From: an uncultured Clostridia bacterium
GTDB taxonomy: Bacteria; Bacillota; Clostridia; TANB77; CAG-508
Reading direction: 5' to 3'
Assembly (NCBI GenBank): GCA_934177485.1
Contig: CAKPPF010000010.1
Coordinates: forward strand, 1-42,013
Length of the DNA stretch: 42,013 nt
Shown: in pieces, positions 1 through 6,281 of the stretch
Numbering within the stretch: position 1 is the stretch's first letter
Layout of the letters: each line of letters begins with the position of its first letter
The notes under the pieces: model-generated
Seen by the model: the letters and a program-made list of their open reading frames with translations, nothing else
The model's database searches: none
What the model was told of the DNA's origin: nothing
Position numbers and translations under genes: made by a program

Positions 1-81
1 AGTCCATCTATACATTTTGTTATACATCATCCAAAGCTTAGAAATGCTATTGAAAATTTCATTCCTCCAATCATTGAATAA
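1..81 (+). CDS. possible 3' end of a gene cut by the window edge
   Basis: Frame 1 is open from the first base to a TAA at 79-81 and encodes 26 residues ending in IPPIIE. The codon choice looks like that of real genes nearby, but the +2 frame is also open for about 40 codons, so this could be chance. Too little is visible to name a family. Confidence 0.3.
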   Translation, partial: SPSIHFVIHHPKLRNAIENFIPPIIE

Positions 82-211
82 ATGCTTCGTATTTGCAATA
101 ATTCTAAAAAAATACTATAAAAACTTTTTTATTCCTCAAAGTGAGGCAAACTAATTATTTTTCTAATGTTTCTATTGCAGATGCATTTTGTTCTGTTTGG
201 AGCGATTAACC

Positions 212-244
212 AAAAATAAGGATGACGTTGTCATCCTTATTTTT
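212..244 (+). terminator. perfect 15-bp hairpin, likely terminator
   Basis: A 15-bp perfect inverted repeat (212-226 and 230-244) has a 3-nt loop, GC in the middle of the stem (GGATGAC/GTCATCC), and ends in TTATTTTT. The A/T ends make it potentially bidirectional. Confidence 0.75.
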
Positions 245-319
245 ATAACTTTGGTCAGAAAACCTTCTATTTTTATGATTCTGTATATTAAGGCTTAAAC
301 CAATTTAACATCCTATTTC

Positions 320-348
320 TTGATATTATGTTAACAAAGTGATATAAT
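320..348 (+). promoter_or_regulatory. sigma-A-type promoter
   Basis: TTGATA at 320-325, a 17-nt spacer, and TATAAT at 343-348, about 70 nt upstream of the start codon at 416. Confidence 0.65.
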
Positions 349-415
349 AGTAATAAGTGGAAAGTTCTGCTTTAAAAATGTGGGTATAAATACTTTAAAA
401 GAGAGGTTTTACTAT

Positions 416-703
416 ATGAAAGAAATACTGACACAATTCAAAGAAATTAAAGAGGATTTTTTTACAGCAAAAGCAGAAAAACAGTTCCCTGCTTATATGT
501 TGGCAAATGCTATTTTTATTCTTTTAGTTTTCACTATCATTTACATTATTTCGTCAATTATATGGAGCTTTTTTCATGTTGTTGGAATTTGTATGATTGC
601 TATTAGTTTTATATTATTGTTTGTTTTTTTGTTCTGCAATGGAGCATTTTTTACAGCAATGAGAATTAATAAAAGAGAACGATTTACAGGGTCATTTTCA
701 TAA
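416..703 (+). CDS. small two-helix membrane protein, unknown
   Basis: This encodes 95 residues. I chose ATG 416 because GAGAGG at 401-406 lies 9 nt upstream; an in-frame GTG at 380 has no such site. The N-terminus (residues 1-23) is charged and cytosolic-looking. Two hydrophobic segments follow, at about residues 27-47 and 50-77, then a basic tail. The protein has no catalytic motif and I recognise no family. It is preceded by its own promoter and followed by decayed sequence, so it may itself be the N-terminal remnant of a longer membrane protein; the C-terminus ends abruptly soon after the second helix. Confidence 0.55.
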   Translation: MKEILTQFKEIKEDFFTAKAEKQFPAYMLANAIFILLVFTIIYIISSIIWSFFHVVGICMIAISFILLFVFLFCNGAFFTAMRINKRERFTGSFS

Positions 704-726
704 TAATAGTATAATAATTTACTTAA

Positions 727-950
727 GACAAAGTATTCTTTGATAAAATAGGAGAAAAAGAAAATAGCCGTTTAAATAAGATTATCAATAGATTTTACAA
801 AACTATTGATAAATTTGTAGAATGATTTGTAATAAATTTAATTTGGGTGATTCTAAAGAATTAATTAAAAATTTTGAAAATGTACCTCACACATTTATTA
901 AACCTGTAAAACAAATGAAAAAGGAAGAAAGAGAAAAAAATTGGCTATGA
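727..950 (+). pseudogene. possible gene remnant in two frames
   Basis: Two adjacent open stretches overlap at 822-825. The first has no start codon and ends in TGA at 823-825. The second starts at ATG 822 and runs 42 codons to TGA at 948-950. Both translate to charged, protein-like sequence (the second contains the segment VKQMKKEEREKNW). A one-base shift would join them, which suggests a decayed coding region. No family is recognised and the call is weak. Confidence 0.3.
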
Positions 951-961
951 CAGATGATAGA

Positions 962-989
962 ATTAAAGCACCATTTCTGGTGCTTTAAT
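962..989. terminator. 12-bp hairpin between convergent genes
   Basis: ATTAAAGCACCA (962-973) and its exact reverse complement (978-989) flank a 4-nt loop. It lies just beyond the stop of the minus-strand gene at 992 and would end transcription from that side; the flanking T-run is short. Confidence 0.6.
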
Positions 990-991
990 GT

Positions 992-1348
992 TTACATATT
1001 TGTAGAATAACTTTTTATTCTATGTTGCATAACGCTCAATTCTGTTTTCTTATCATTTAATTTTTTATTTAATTCAGAAACTTGCCTTTTATATAATGAA
1101 TTTAGATCATGTATTTGTTCATTAGACATTACACATAAATCAATTTCATTTTTTTCATATTGATTTTGTAATTTTAATAATGTAGGGTCTTCTTCCTTAT
1201 ACAAGCTTAATTTATCAAAAAAATTAGATTTAGATTTTTGATTTGTAATTACTTCTGTTTCTGCAGGGATTTGTTTTGGTTCTTCACTTACAAAAATTCT
1301 TTTAATATAATTAATAAATCTTATAAAAATATTTTCTTTACCTTTCAT
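992..1348 (-). CDS. small coiled-coil protein, unknown
   Basis: This encodes 118 residues and is unrecognised. The N-terminus is basic with a short amphipathic stretch (residues 5-20), followed by a Pro/Glu-rich linker. Residues 50-115 are highly charged with heptad-like Leu/Ile spacing, consistent with a coiled coil. A strong AGAGGTGG site precedes the ATG. It starts 15 nt after the stop of the 481-residue protein upstream (1364-2809), so the two are almost certainly one transcript and may form a complex, perhaps through their coiled coils; that last point is inference. Confidence 0.7.
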   Translation of the reverse strand: MKGKENIFIRFINYIKRIFVSEEPKQIPAETEVITNQKSKSNFFDKLSLYKEEDPTLLKLQNQYEKNEIDLCVMSNEQIHDLNSLYKRQVSELNKKLNDKKTELSVMQHRIKSYSTNM

Positions 1349-1363
1349 ATTCCACCTCTTTAG

Positions 1364-2809
1364 TTATTTTTCTTCTAAGTCATTAAGTTGTGATTGTTTA
1401 TCTTCTAAAGCTTTCTTTAATTCTGCTTCTTTAGCTTTTAAGCCCTCTAATTGTTGTTCTATATCACTAATTTCGGCTGTAAGTTGTTCTTTTTCTTCAG
1501 ATAAATTAGTTATTTCTTGTTCCTCTGTTCTTCTTTCTGTAGGAACTTCTTTAGTAGAATCACCTCTGTGCAATTCATCTAATTCAGCATTTTCTTTTTT
1601 CTGTGCTTCAATTTTGTCCCTATAAAAATTATATTCTCCTATTGCTTTTTCAAAATATTCTGTGAATTCAGGTCCTAGTCTAGAAAAACGGAGAACAGCA
1701 TTTACTGCACCTATATATACTTCGGTTTCATCATCATTAATAGTTTGTGTTAATTCTTCAAAAGTTGCTCCATCTTCAAGTCTTTGCATTAATTCAATTT
1801 CTTCATCGAGAGCAAGTCCTACAAATATTCCTCTTGCACTACTTTCTACGTGTTTCCTCCATTTTTCTAATTTTTCCGGATAAATAAATTTACTTCCTCT
1901 TTCTATCCATTCTGGTATTCTTGATTCTGCAATTTGCTTTTTTTCTTCATATGAAAGCTCTGGTTCATATTCACCATTTTTTATGCTTTCATTTTCTCTC
2001 TTTTTATCTTTTATCGCTTGTCTAGCCTCTGGAGATATTTCTCCATATGCTGTATGTTCCCAAAATTCTGGTCCTTGCTTTGAGAATGAAAAAATAATAT
2101 TTCTTACCATTTCATATGATGTTCCAGAATGATCTTGACTATCTAATAATTCTTTTGCTTCATCTAAGCTAGCACCATTTTCTAATTTTTCCATAATTTC
2201 AATTGCAGCATCTAAATCCATTCCATGATACAAATCACTTGCTCTAGCCTCAACACATTGAGTCCATTCTTCCATTCTTTCAGGGTAAATAAATGTTTCA
2301 CCTTTTTTTATCCAAGTAGGTATTTTAGCTTTAGCTTCTGCTTCTTTTCTTGCTGTTCTTTCTTCATATTCTTTTTGCCATTCTTCTTGAGCTTTATCAA
2401 ATTCAGCTTTTGTTTTTCCTAACACTTCTTGATAAGCTCCGTCCATAGTTATATCACAAGAATATAATTTATGTCCATTGAAATCAACAAAAACAGATTC
2501 TCCACGACTTTTAAACTTTAAAAGTGCATTTACACATTCCTCTAATGTGCTACCATAAAATTCTATTTTTCTTGCATTCTCTTTCTCCTCTTTTTTTAAT
2601 TTTTCTTCATACTCTGCTTTAGACATTCCTGTAAGTTGTTTATACACATAATCTTCCGAATCTATCTCACAAGAATATAATTTGTGTCCATTAATATCTA
2701 TAAACACTGATTCTCCTTTTGCTTTATATTCAAATAATATTCTAGTATATTCCTCAGGCGGTCTACTTATAAATAATTGACGAGCATTTTCTCTACTCAT
2801 TTCTTCCAT
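1364..2809 (-). CDS. large protein built from two duplicated domains plus a coiled coil
   Basis: This encodes 481 residues with no signal peptide or membrane segment, so it is probably cytoplasmic. It contains two tandem copies of a roughly 50-residue domain (about residues 19-69 and 89-139), both holding a GESVF[IV]D.NGHKLYSC core followed by KAE[YF]. It then has two copies of a roughly 90-residue helical domain (about 162-250 and 297-386), each starting IP.WI..G..FIYPE, continuing through a D..IE.M..LE.GA segment and ending S..GPEF. Residues 425-481 form a Glu/Lys/Leu-rich coiled coil. AAGGAG precedes the ATG. No catalytic residues stand out and I do not recognise the family. The architecture suggests a binding or scaffold protein. 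The small coiled-coil gene at 992-1348 is its operon partner. Confidence 0.75.
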   Translation of the reverse strand: MEEMSRENARQLFISRPPEEYTRILFEYKAKGESVFIDINGHKLYSCEIDSEDYVYKQLTGMSKAEYEEKLKKEEKENARKIEFYGSTLEECVNALLKFKSRGESVFVDFNGHKLYSCDITMDGAYQEVLGKTKAEFDKAQEEWQKEYEERTARKEAEAKAKIPTWIKKGETFIYPERMEEWTQCVEARASDLYHGMDLDAAIEIMEKLENGASLDEAKELLDSQDHSGTSYEMVRNIIFSFSKQGPEFWEHTAYGEISPEARQAIKDKKRENESIKNGEYEPELSYEEKKQIAESRIPEWIERGSKFIYPEKLEKWRKHVESSARGIFVGLALDEEIELMQRLEDGATFEELTQTINDDETEVYIGAVNAVLRFSRLGPEFTEYFEKAIGEYNFYRDKIEAQKKENAELDELHRGDSTKEVPTERRTEEQEITNLSEEKEQLTAEISDIEQQLEGLKAKEAELKKALEDKQSQLNDLEEK

Positions 2810-2945
2810 ATAAATTCTCCTTTTAAGAAATATTTTTAATATAATAATATAATTATATTATTTCATAAAGGAACATTATTTTCAACAATGAATGAGATGT
2901 AATATAAATTTAATATTATTGTAATATTTTTGACATAAAAAAGAA

Positions 2946-2957
2946 CCACTTGCGTGG
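2946..2957 (-). terminator. weak hairpin after the GC-rich gene
   Basis: CCAC-TTGC-GTGG forms a short GC stem. On the minus strand it is followed by a run of T (complement of A-run 2936-2942). The stem is only 4 bp, so the call is tentative. Confidence 0.35.
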
Positions 2958-2985
2958 AAAGAAAGTTTTTTCTTTTTAGCATGTA

Positions 2986-3828
2986 TTAACCTACATTTAC
3001 AGTCAGCACTGCAGGATTGACAACGCCATCTCCTTCATAGCCATAATCCTTGTTGTGCCATTTGCGGAGTTCCTCGCCGTACTTCCAGCACTGAGCCAGA
3101 GCGTTGACCGCACATCCATACATGAAGCCGGTAATCCCTTCGATGTCGCAGTCATGAGACGCTTTTTCAGCGATTTCGACGACAGTCTTGCCTTCAGCGA
3201 TGAGCTTCTGCATATACTTCGCCCAGCGGCGAGCATATTTCACAACACCATAGCTGTAGGGATCTTTAGAATTGGCTTCCACCATCTGATCCCAGGCCTT
3301 TTTGCCTTCTTCATCTTTGAATTCCATCTCGACCGTTTCATCGATGCAAAGCACCTCAGCCTCAACAGCCTTTCTGCGGGCAGCTTCAGCTTCCTGCTGA
3401 GCAAGGTATTCCTGTCCTTCAGGAGTCTTGAGCCAAGCCTCCCTCTCGAGGCGATACTTTTCCGCATTGGCTTTCATGCCAGCATCCCACTCCTGATAGA
3501 TTCTCTCAGCATCGGCGTTTTCTTTGGTTACGATGAGAGTTACTCCGTTGAACTCGAACTTTATACCTGTAAAGGTAGCGTTCTCGTCACATTTGTATGC
3601 TCTCAGTACCTCAGTACCGAAGTTGGAATCATCGTTGAAGCAGCCAGCAACAGCTTTTGCGAACTCGGTGATGGTGCAACCGCCAACAGGATCAACCGTT
3701 GCGATGCCATCTTCAAAGCCCTCAACCCAAAGGGTGCGAATCGAATCGTTGCCTATCGTCCGGAAAATGCGGGAGGTATTGTTATGCTCCCAGATGCCCT
3801 CGTAGTAAACGCGTGTAGTCTTTGCCAT
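2986..3828 (-). CDS. GC-rich orphan gene, unknown function
   Basis: This encodes 280 residues from ATG 3828, chosen because AAGGAGG lies just upstream; an in-frame ATG at 3888 has no such site. Base composition is near 50% GC by eye while flanking genes are near 27%, and codons such as GCC, CTC and CGC are common, so transfer from another genome is likely. The N-terminal 100 residues look like a beta-rich domain (tryptophans, F..NGVTLIV near 93-101). Residues 105-160 are a charged, Ala/Glu-rich helix. Residues 175-260 form a helical domain with several Cys, Trp and Tyr (GFMYGCAVNALAQCWKYGEE). It has no signal peptide, membrane segment or known catalytic motif. It sits beside a toxin-antitoxin-like locus and repeat debris, which fits an acquired cargo gene. 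I cannot assign a function. Confidence 0.75.
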   Translation of the reverse strand: MAKTTRVYYEGIWEHNNTSRIFRTIGNDSIRTLWVEGFEDGIATVDPVGGCTITEFAKAVAGCFNDDSNFGTEVLRAYKCDENATFTGIKFEFNGVTLIVTKENADAERIYQEWDAGMKANAEKYRLEREAWLKTPEGQEYLAQQEAEAARRKAVEAEVLCIDETVEMEFKDEEGKKAWDQMVEANSKDPYSYGVVKYARRWAKYMQKLIAEGKTVVEIAEKASHDCDIEGITGFMYGCAVNALAQCWKYGEELRKWHNKDYGYEGDGVVNPAVLTVNVG

Positions 3829-3968
3829 AGTAGTATCCTCCTTAGAATTTTTTTGGTTAATATGGCGTACTGACTTATAGAAAGTCATCTACAATATATA
3901 TTATACCATTATTTTACATAAAATGCAAATTGTTAAAATCTATGGATAGAATCAATTTTGAAAATTAT

Positions 3969-3997
3969 TTGACAAAAACATAAAAATATTCTATATT
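3969..3997 (+). promoter_or_regulatory. upstream promoter copy
   Basis: TTGACA (3969-3974), 17 nt, then TATATT (3992-3997). It is preceded by TTATTTGACA-type sequence like the stronger promoter 85 nt downstream, suggesting a duplicated promoter. No gene follows before the small RNA. The rest of 3829-4053 is plain AT-rich sequence with a small ATTCTT-C-AAGAAT palindrome near 4027-4040. Confidence 0.55.
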
Positions 3998-4053
3998 ATA
4001 AATGTGTTGTGTTTTTATATGTATTCAATTCTTCAAGAATATTTCAAATTTAT

Positions 4054-4082
4054 TTGACATATAATAGAATTGGTGCTATAAT
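4054..4082 (+). promoter_or_regulatory. perfect consensus promoter of the small RNA
   Basis: TTGACA at 4054-4059, exactly 17 nt, TATAAT at 4077-4082. This is a full consensus housekeeping promoter. Its transcript would start near 4089 and meet a strong terminator at 4129-4155, so it drives an RNA of only about 65 nt. Confidence 0.9.
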
Positions 4083-4088
4083 AATATT

Positions 4089-4156
4089 AGCTTAAGCAAA
4101 GAGAGAGTTCGTAAGAGCACTTGTACACAGATGTGTTGACCACACATCTTTTTTTA
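4089..4156 (+). ncRNA. putative antitoxin RNA (RNA II-like, par/Fst type)
   Basis: A roughly 65-nt RNA lies between the consensus promoter and an intrinsic terminator (stem AGATGTGT 4129-4136 / ACACATCT 4142-4149, loop TGACC, then seven T). It holds three short boxes repeated in the same order of pairing in the facing toxin gene. AGTTCGTA (4106-4113) recurs at 4286-4293, early in the toxin reading frame. TGTACAC (4122-4128) recurs at 4305-4311, between the toxin SD and start codon. GTTGACCA (4135-4142, the terminator loop) recurs at 4182-4189, the loop of the toxin terminator. Because the toxin is on the other strand, each pair can base-pair between the RNAs. This matches the logic of RNA II from Enterococcus pAD1 par (about 66 nt), which is established for that system; function here is inference. 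Confidence 0.75.
4129..4155 (+). terminator. terminator of the antitoxin-like RNA
   Basis: An 8-bp stem (4129-4136 / 4142-4149) has a 5-nt loop and seven T residues at 4149-4155. The loop region UUGACCA contains a YUNR-type UUGA and is complementary to the loop of the toxin terminator. Confidence 0.9.
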
Positions 4157-4174
4157 TGCTTTTTTGCATTTAAA

Positions 4175-4199
4175 AAAGGCGGTTGACCAGACCGCCTTT
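4175..4199 (-). terminator. terminator of the toxin mRNA
   Basis: AAAGGCGGT and ACCGCCTTT (4175-4183 / 4191-4199) form a 9-bp GC-rich stem with a 7-nt loop. On the minus strand it ends in six T (complement of 4172-4177). Its loop carries UGGUCAA, complementary to the loop of the antitoxin-like RNA terminator. Confidence 0.9.
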
Positions 4200-4212
4200 G
4201 ACTAGATTTGCA

Positions 4213-4302
4213 CTAGTCCTGAGAGTTATGACTATCTTCTTGATTATCATTACTAAGTAACAATAAAACAATTAGACGCCAAATAAGTTCGTATGAACTC
4301 AC
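4213..4302 (-). CDS. 29-residue type I toxin-like membrane peptide
   Basis: A GTG start lies 8 nt after a perfect AAAGGAGG (4318-4311) and the frame ends in TAG at 4213-4215. The peptide has a short N-terminus (SSYE), a hydrophobic core LIWRLIVLLLL (residues 6-16) and a polar, acidic tail of 13 residues rich in Asn, Asp, Gln and Ser. This layout (one short membrane helix, charged C-tail, under 35 residues) is that of Fst-like type I toxins, though the sequence is not close to pAD1 Fst as I remember it. A second in-frame GTG at 4311 overlaps the SD and is unlikely to be used. The gene has its own promoter and terminator and faces the antitoxin-like RNA at 4089-4156, which can pair with its translation start. 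Toxicity is inferred from this arrangement, not shown. Confidence 0.75.
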   Translation of the reverse strand: MSSYELIWRLIVLLLLSNDNQEDSHNSQD

Positions 4303-4304
4303 TA

Positions 4305-4344
4305 TGTACACCTCCTTTCACAAAGATTTCCTTTATGAAAAGGA
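4305..4344 (-). promoter_or_regulatory. toxin leader with maskable ribosome binding site
   Basis: The leader carries UCCUUU (minus strand 4344-4339) that can pair either with AAAGG just downstream of it or with the AAAGGA of the SD (4318-4313). The SD is followed at once by the TGTACAC box (4311-4305). Such 5' sequestration is a known trait of type I toxin mRNAs; here it is read from sequence only. Confidence 0.5.
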
Positions 4345-4351
4345 TGTTCAA

Positions 4352-4380
4352 ATTATACAATATTTTTTTCTATAAAACAA
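4352..4380 (-). promoter_or_regulatory. toxin promoter
   Basis: A perfect TATAAT (4357-4352 on the minus strand) has a weak TTGTTT (4380-4375) 17 nt upstream. The transcript would start about 45 nt upstream of the toxin start codon. It is weaker than the facing antitoxin promoter, the usual balance in such loci. Confidence 0.55.
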
Positions 4381-4535
4381 TAAAATAATCTATATTTTAT
4401 CATTTTTTTATTTAAATAGCTAATGTTTGGATATGGTGTTAAAGGTAATCCAATGCTTTCTTTTATCCTTCTCATAGTATCTGCTATAGGAATAGTTTGT
4501 GCTAATTGCACTTGTTTAACATATTCTGACATCAT
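4353..4535 (-). pseudogene. probable gene fragment cut off by repeat
   Basis: An open frame of 60 codons encodes a protein-like N-terminal 43 residues (IPIADTMRRIKESIGLPLTP) and then a low-complexity end. No ribosome binding site precedes the ATG, and the reading frame begins only 13 nt from a REP-like repeat, so this is most likely the tail of a gene whose front was lost. The toxin promoter lies at its 3' end. No family is recognised. Confidence 0.35.
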
Positions 4536-4548
4536 ATTGTAATGCTTT

Positions 4549-4577
4549 TGTCAACGGGGACGGAGTTTTTTGACAAC
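4549..4577 (+). repeat. REP-like repeat, copy 1
   Basis: This 29-nt unit has a GGGGACGGAG core and terminal TTGTCAA/TTGACAA. It is inverted relative to copy 2 at 4628-4656 (28 of 29 bases match, 50 nt between), so the pair can form a long hairpin or cruciform. The GGGGACGG core is typical of REP elements moved by REP-associated tyrosine (Y1) transposases, as I recall; no such transposase is in the window. Confidence 0.75.
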
Positions 4578-4627
4578 CATATTATTTTAAAATCTTTATT
4601 GAAATTTATCTATCATTTCATTTTTAT

Positions 4628-4656
4628 GTTGTCAAAAAACTCCGTCCCCATTGACA
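4628..4656 (-). repeat. REP-like repeat, copy 2 (inverted)
   Basis: Reverse complement of copy 1 with one difference (C to T after TGTCAA). Copies 1 and 2 together bracket 50 nt of AT-rich sequence. Confidence 0.75.
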
Positions 4657-4708
4657 TAATTAAAATAATTATTATTTGAATTTAAAATAAAATAAAAAAT
4701 ATATTTTT

Positions 4709-4736
4709 TTGTAAAATTATAGTTTCAAAATATAAT
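4709..4736 (+). promoter_or_regulatory. possible promoter of the frameshifted membrane gene
   Basis: TATAAT at 4731-4736 with TTGTAA at 4709-4714 (16-nt spacer), just upstream of the gene at 4775. Confidence 0.4.
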
Positions 4737-4774
4737 AAATATGATAAAATATATAAAAAATGGAGGAATTAAAT

Positions 4775-5666
4775 ATGTTAAAAAAATGTAGAATTATAAT
4801 AATACTAAGCATTATTTTTCTAATGTTATTTGGATTTAATGCCATTGTAAATGCTGATATGGGTCCAAAACCAAGTATAACAATTCATCTAAAAAATATG
4901 AAAACAAGCAATTACACAATAGATTTATTTGAATATGCTGAAAAAACTAAAGATTATTATCCTGATAGCAATTTTTCAAGTAATGGACGACGTACTATGA
5001 ATTTAAAAGATGGGATTAAAGATAAGAACGGAATAACAGTTTATTTCGATGATATTGCACAACTCAGACGGAATAACAGCCAAACAAGCAGAAACCTTAT
5101 ATAATATGGATTATGATGGTTGGATTTCTTCATGTATGAGAAATAGTTTATTATGGGGTAAATGCGCTGGAAATATTAAACATGAACATTTTTACAACTA
5201 CTTTGGAACGCCAGATACTTATAAAGTAGTAATAATAAACAACGATACTGGAGAAATTAAAATAACTGATGTAATACATAGAACAGATTTTCAAAGTAAT
5301 ATTACTATAGACATTGATACAATGGGCGTAGTTACAAAAGCAAGTGCTTCAAATATTATAAAGACTGTTGCTATTTCTTTAGTATTAACTATTGTCGCTG
5401 AAATAATAATTGCTTTAATAATGAAAATAAAAAACATTAAAACTATTTTTATAACTAATTTAATAACAAATATCATACTTCAATTAGCACTAATATATAT
5501 TCCATTACCATATATGATTACATTTATATTTATGGAGATTCTAGTAATAGTTTCAGAATATTTAGTTTATAAAAAATATTTTAGTGATATAGCCAAAAAT
5601 AAAATAATAAGATATGCATTAATAGCAAATGTGATTTCTGCATTATTGACCTTTATCATTAAGTAA
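4775..5666 (+). pseudogene. secreted/membrane protein gene with a frameshift
   Basis: The 5' part (ATG 4775, GGAGG 8 nt upstream) encodes a signal peptide of about 28 residues ending NADMGPKPS, then a beta-rich extracytoplasmic segment. Its frame runs out at 5104. A second frame, open to 5666, continues with the rest of the external domain (YDGWISSCMRNSL and a lone Cys pair) followed by about four membrane helices. The two frames overlap around 5050-5070, and a one-base shift there would give one protein of about 296 residues. I recall clostridial membrane proteins that begin ADMGPKPS after the signal peptide but know of no function. Either the gene is broken or the base call is wrong; programmed frameshifting is possible but no slippery run is evident. 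Confidence 0.65.
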
Positions 5667-5677
5667 ATTCATTAATC

Positions 5678-5714
5678 AGGCAAACTGTACTAAGTAAATA
5701 AATACAGTTTGCCT
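5678..5714 (+). terminator. 12-bp hairpin terminator
   Basis: AGGCAAACTGTA (5678-5689) and its exact complement (5703-5714) enclose a 13-nt loop, followed by CTTTATATT. It closes the frameshifted gene. Confidence 0.75.
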
Positions 5715-5744
5715 CTTTATATTATCTACTTCTTGTTTTATCTC

Positions 5745-5772
5745 TGTCAATGGGGACGGAGTTTTTTGACAA
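5745..5772 (+). repeat. REP-like repeat, copy 3 (single)
   Basis: Identical to copy 2 (read in the orientation of copy 1) over 28 nt, with the same TTGTCAA-like and TTGACAA ends. It stands alone directly behind the terminator at 5678-5714, a usual niche for REP elements. Confidence 0.75.
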
Positions 5773-5811
5773 GTCCATACTACATACCTATTGCATACTT
5801 TTTAATATAAA

Positions 5812-5850
5812 AAAACTTGTAATTGCTGTACTATAGCCATTACAAGTTTT
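5812..5850 (-). terminator. terminator of the tRNA-Leu
   Basis: AAAACTTGTAAT (5812-5823) pairs with ATTACAAGTTTT (5839-5850); on the minus strand the stem is followed by a T-run. Confidence 0.8.
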
Positions 5851-5856
5851 ATTTCT

Positions 5857-5944
5857 TGGTGCAGATGGCCGGAATCGAACCGGCACGGATTATTCGTCCG
5901 CAGGATTTTAAGTCCTGTGCGTCTACCAGTTCCGCCACATCTGC
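5857..5944 (-). tRNA. tRNA-Leu (anticodon UAA)
   Basis: On the minus strand the acceptor GCAGATG pairs with CATCTGC, followed by ACCA, so the CCA end is encoded. The D-arm region contains TGGTAGACGCA, the anticodon loop is CTTAAAA within stem GGA/TCC giving anticodon TAA, a long class II variable arm follows, and the T-arm is GCCGGTTCGATTCCGGC. Its length of 88 nt fits tRNA-Leu. Confidence 0.97.
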
Positions 5945-6102
5945 ATTTGCATTATTTGAACTGGACAAGAATTATTATACAATTACTTTTAGAACTTTGT
6001 CAATAGATTTAAAAAATTTTTCAAAAAAACTTGCATTTTTTTATATAAATTATATAATTACATTGTTTTTATCTATTTATTTTTATTCTAATGAGGTGCT
6101 TT

Positions 6103-6261
6103 ATGAATTTTTTTTCTAATAAGTCTATTAATGTAATTTCCTTATTAATTACAATTTGTATTTATTTGTTTTTAACCTTATATATTCCTAAATTATGCAT
6201 TTTTGTAAAAAACTATATTTATTATAAAGTACAACCTACTACTATGCAGGATTATGAATAG
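6103..6261 (+). CDS. 52-residue membrane peptide
   Basis: ATG 6103 is preceded by GAGGTG at a good distance. The peptide has a polar N-terminus, a strongly hydrophobic stretch (about residues 10-36) and a short Tyr-rich polar tail ending in TAG at 6259-6261. No family is recognised. The next gene (DUF3298 domain, ATG 6282) starts 20 nt later and lacks a membrane anchor of its own, while relatives of that family are usually anchored or secreted. The small peptide may therefore be a partner or the remnant of the original anchor; this is inference. Confidence 0.5.
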   Translation: MNFFSNKSINVISLLITICIYLFLTLYIPKLCIFVKNYIYYKVQPTTMQDYE

Positions 6262-6281
6262 AATATTACTAGGTGATTTTA

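Larger units (their letters stand above)
82..415. other. non-coding stretch with terminator and promoter
   Basis: No convincing gene is visible. A short open stretch ending near 207 (about 15 codons, no start) may be a gene scrap. The recognisable content is the perfect hairpin at 212-244 and a promoter at 320-348, annotated separately. Confidence 0.5.

Noticed and set aside
3055..3873. Long plus-strand open frame of 272 codons opposite the GC-rich gene
   Set aside because: It is a shadow caused by the GC-rich codon pattern of the minus-strand gene, which has the strong SD; the plus frame has none.
5823..6119. Open frame of 98 codons on the plus strand
   Set aside because: It runs across the tRNA-Leu and translates the antisense of it; there is no ribosome binding site.
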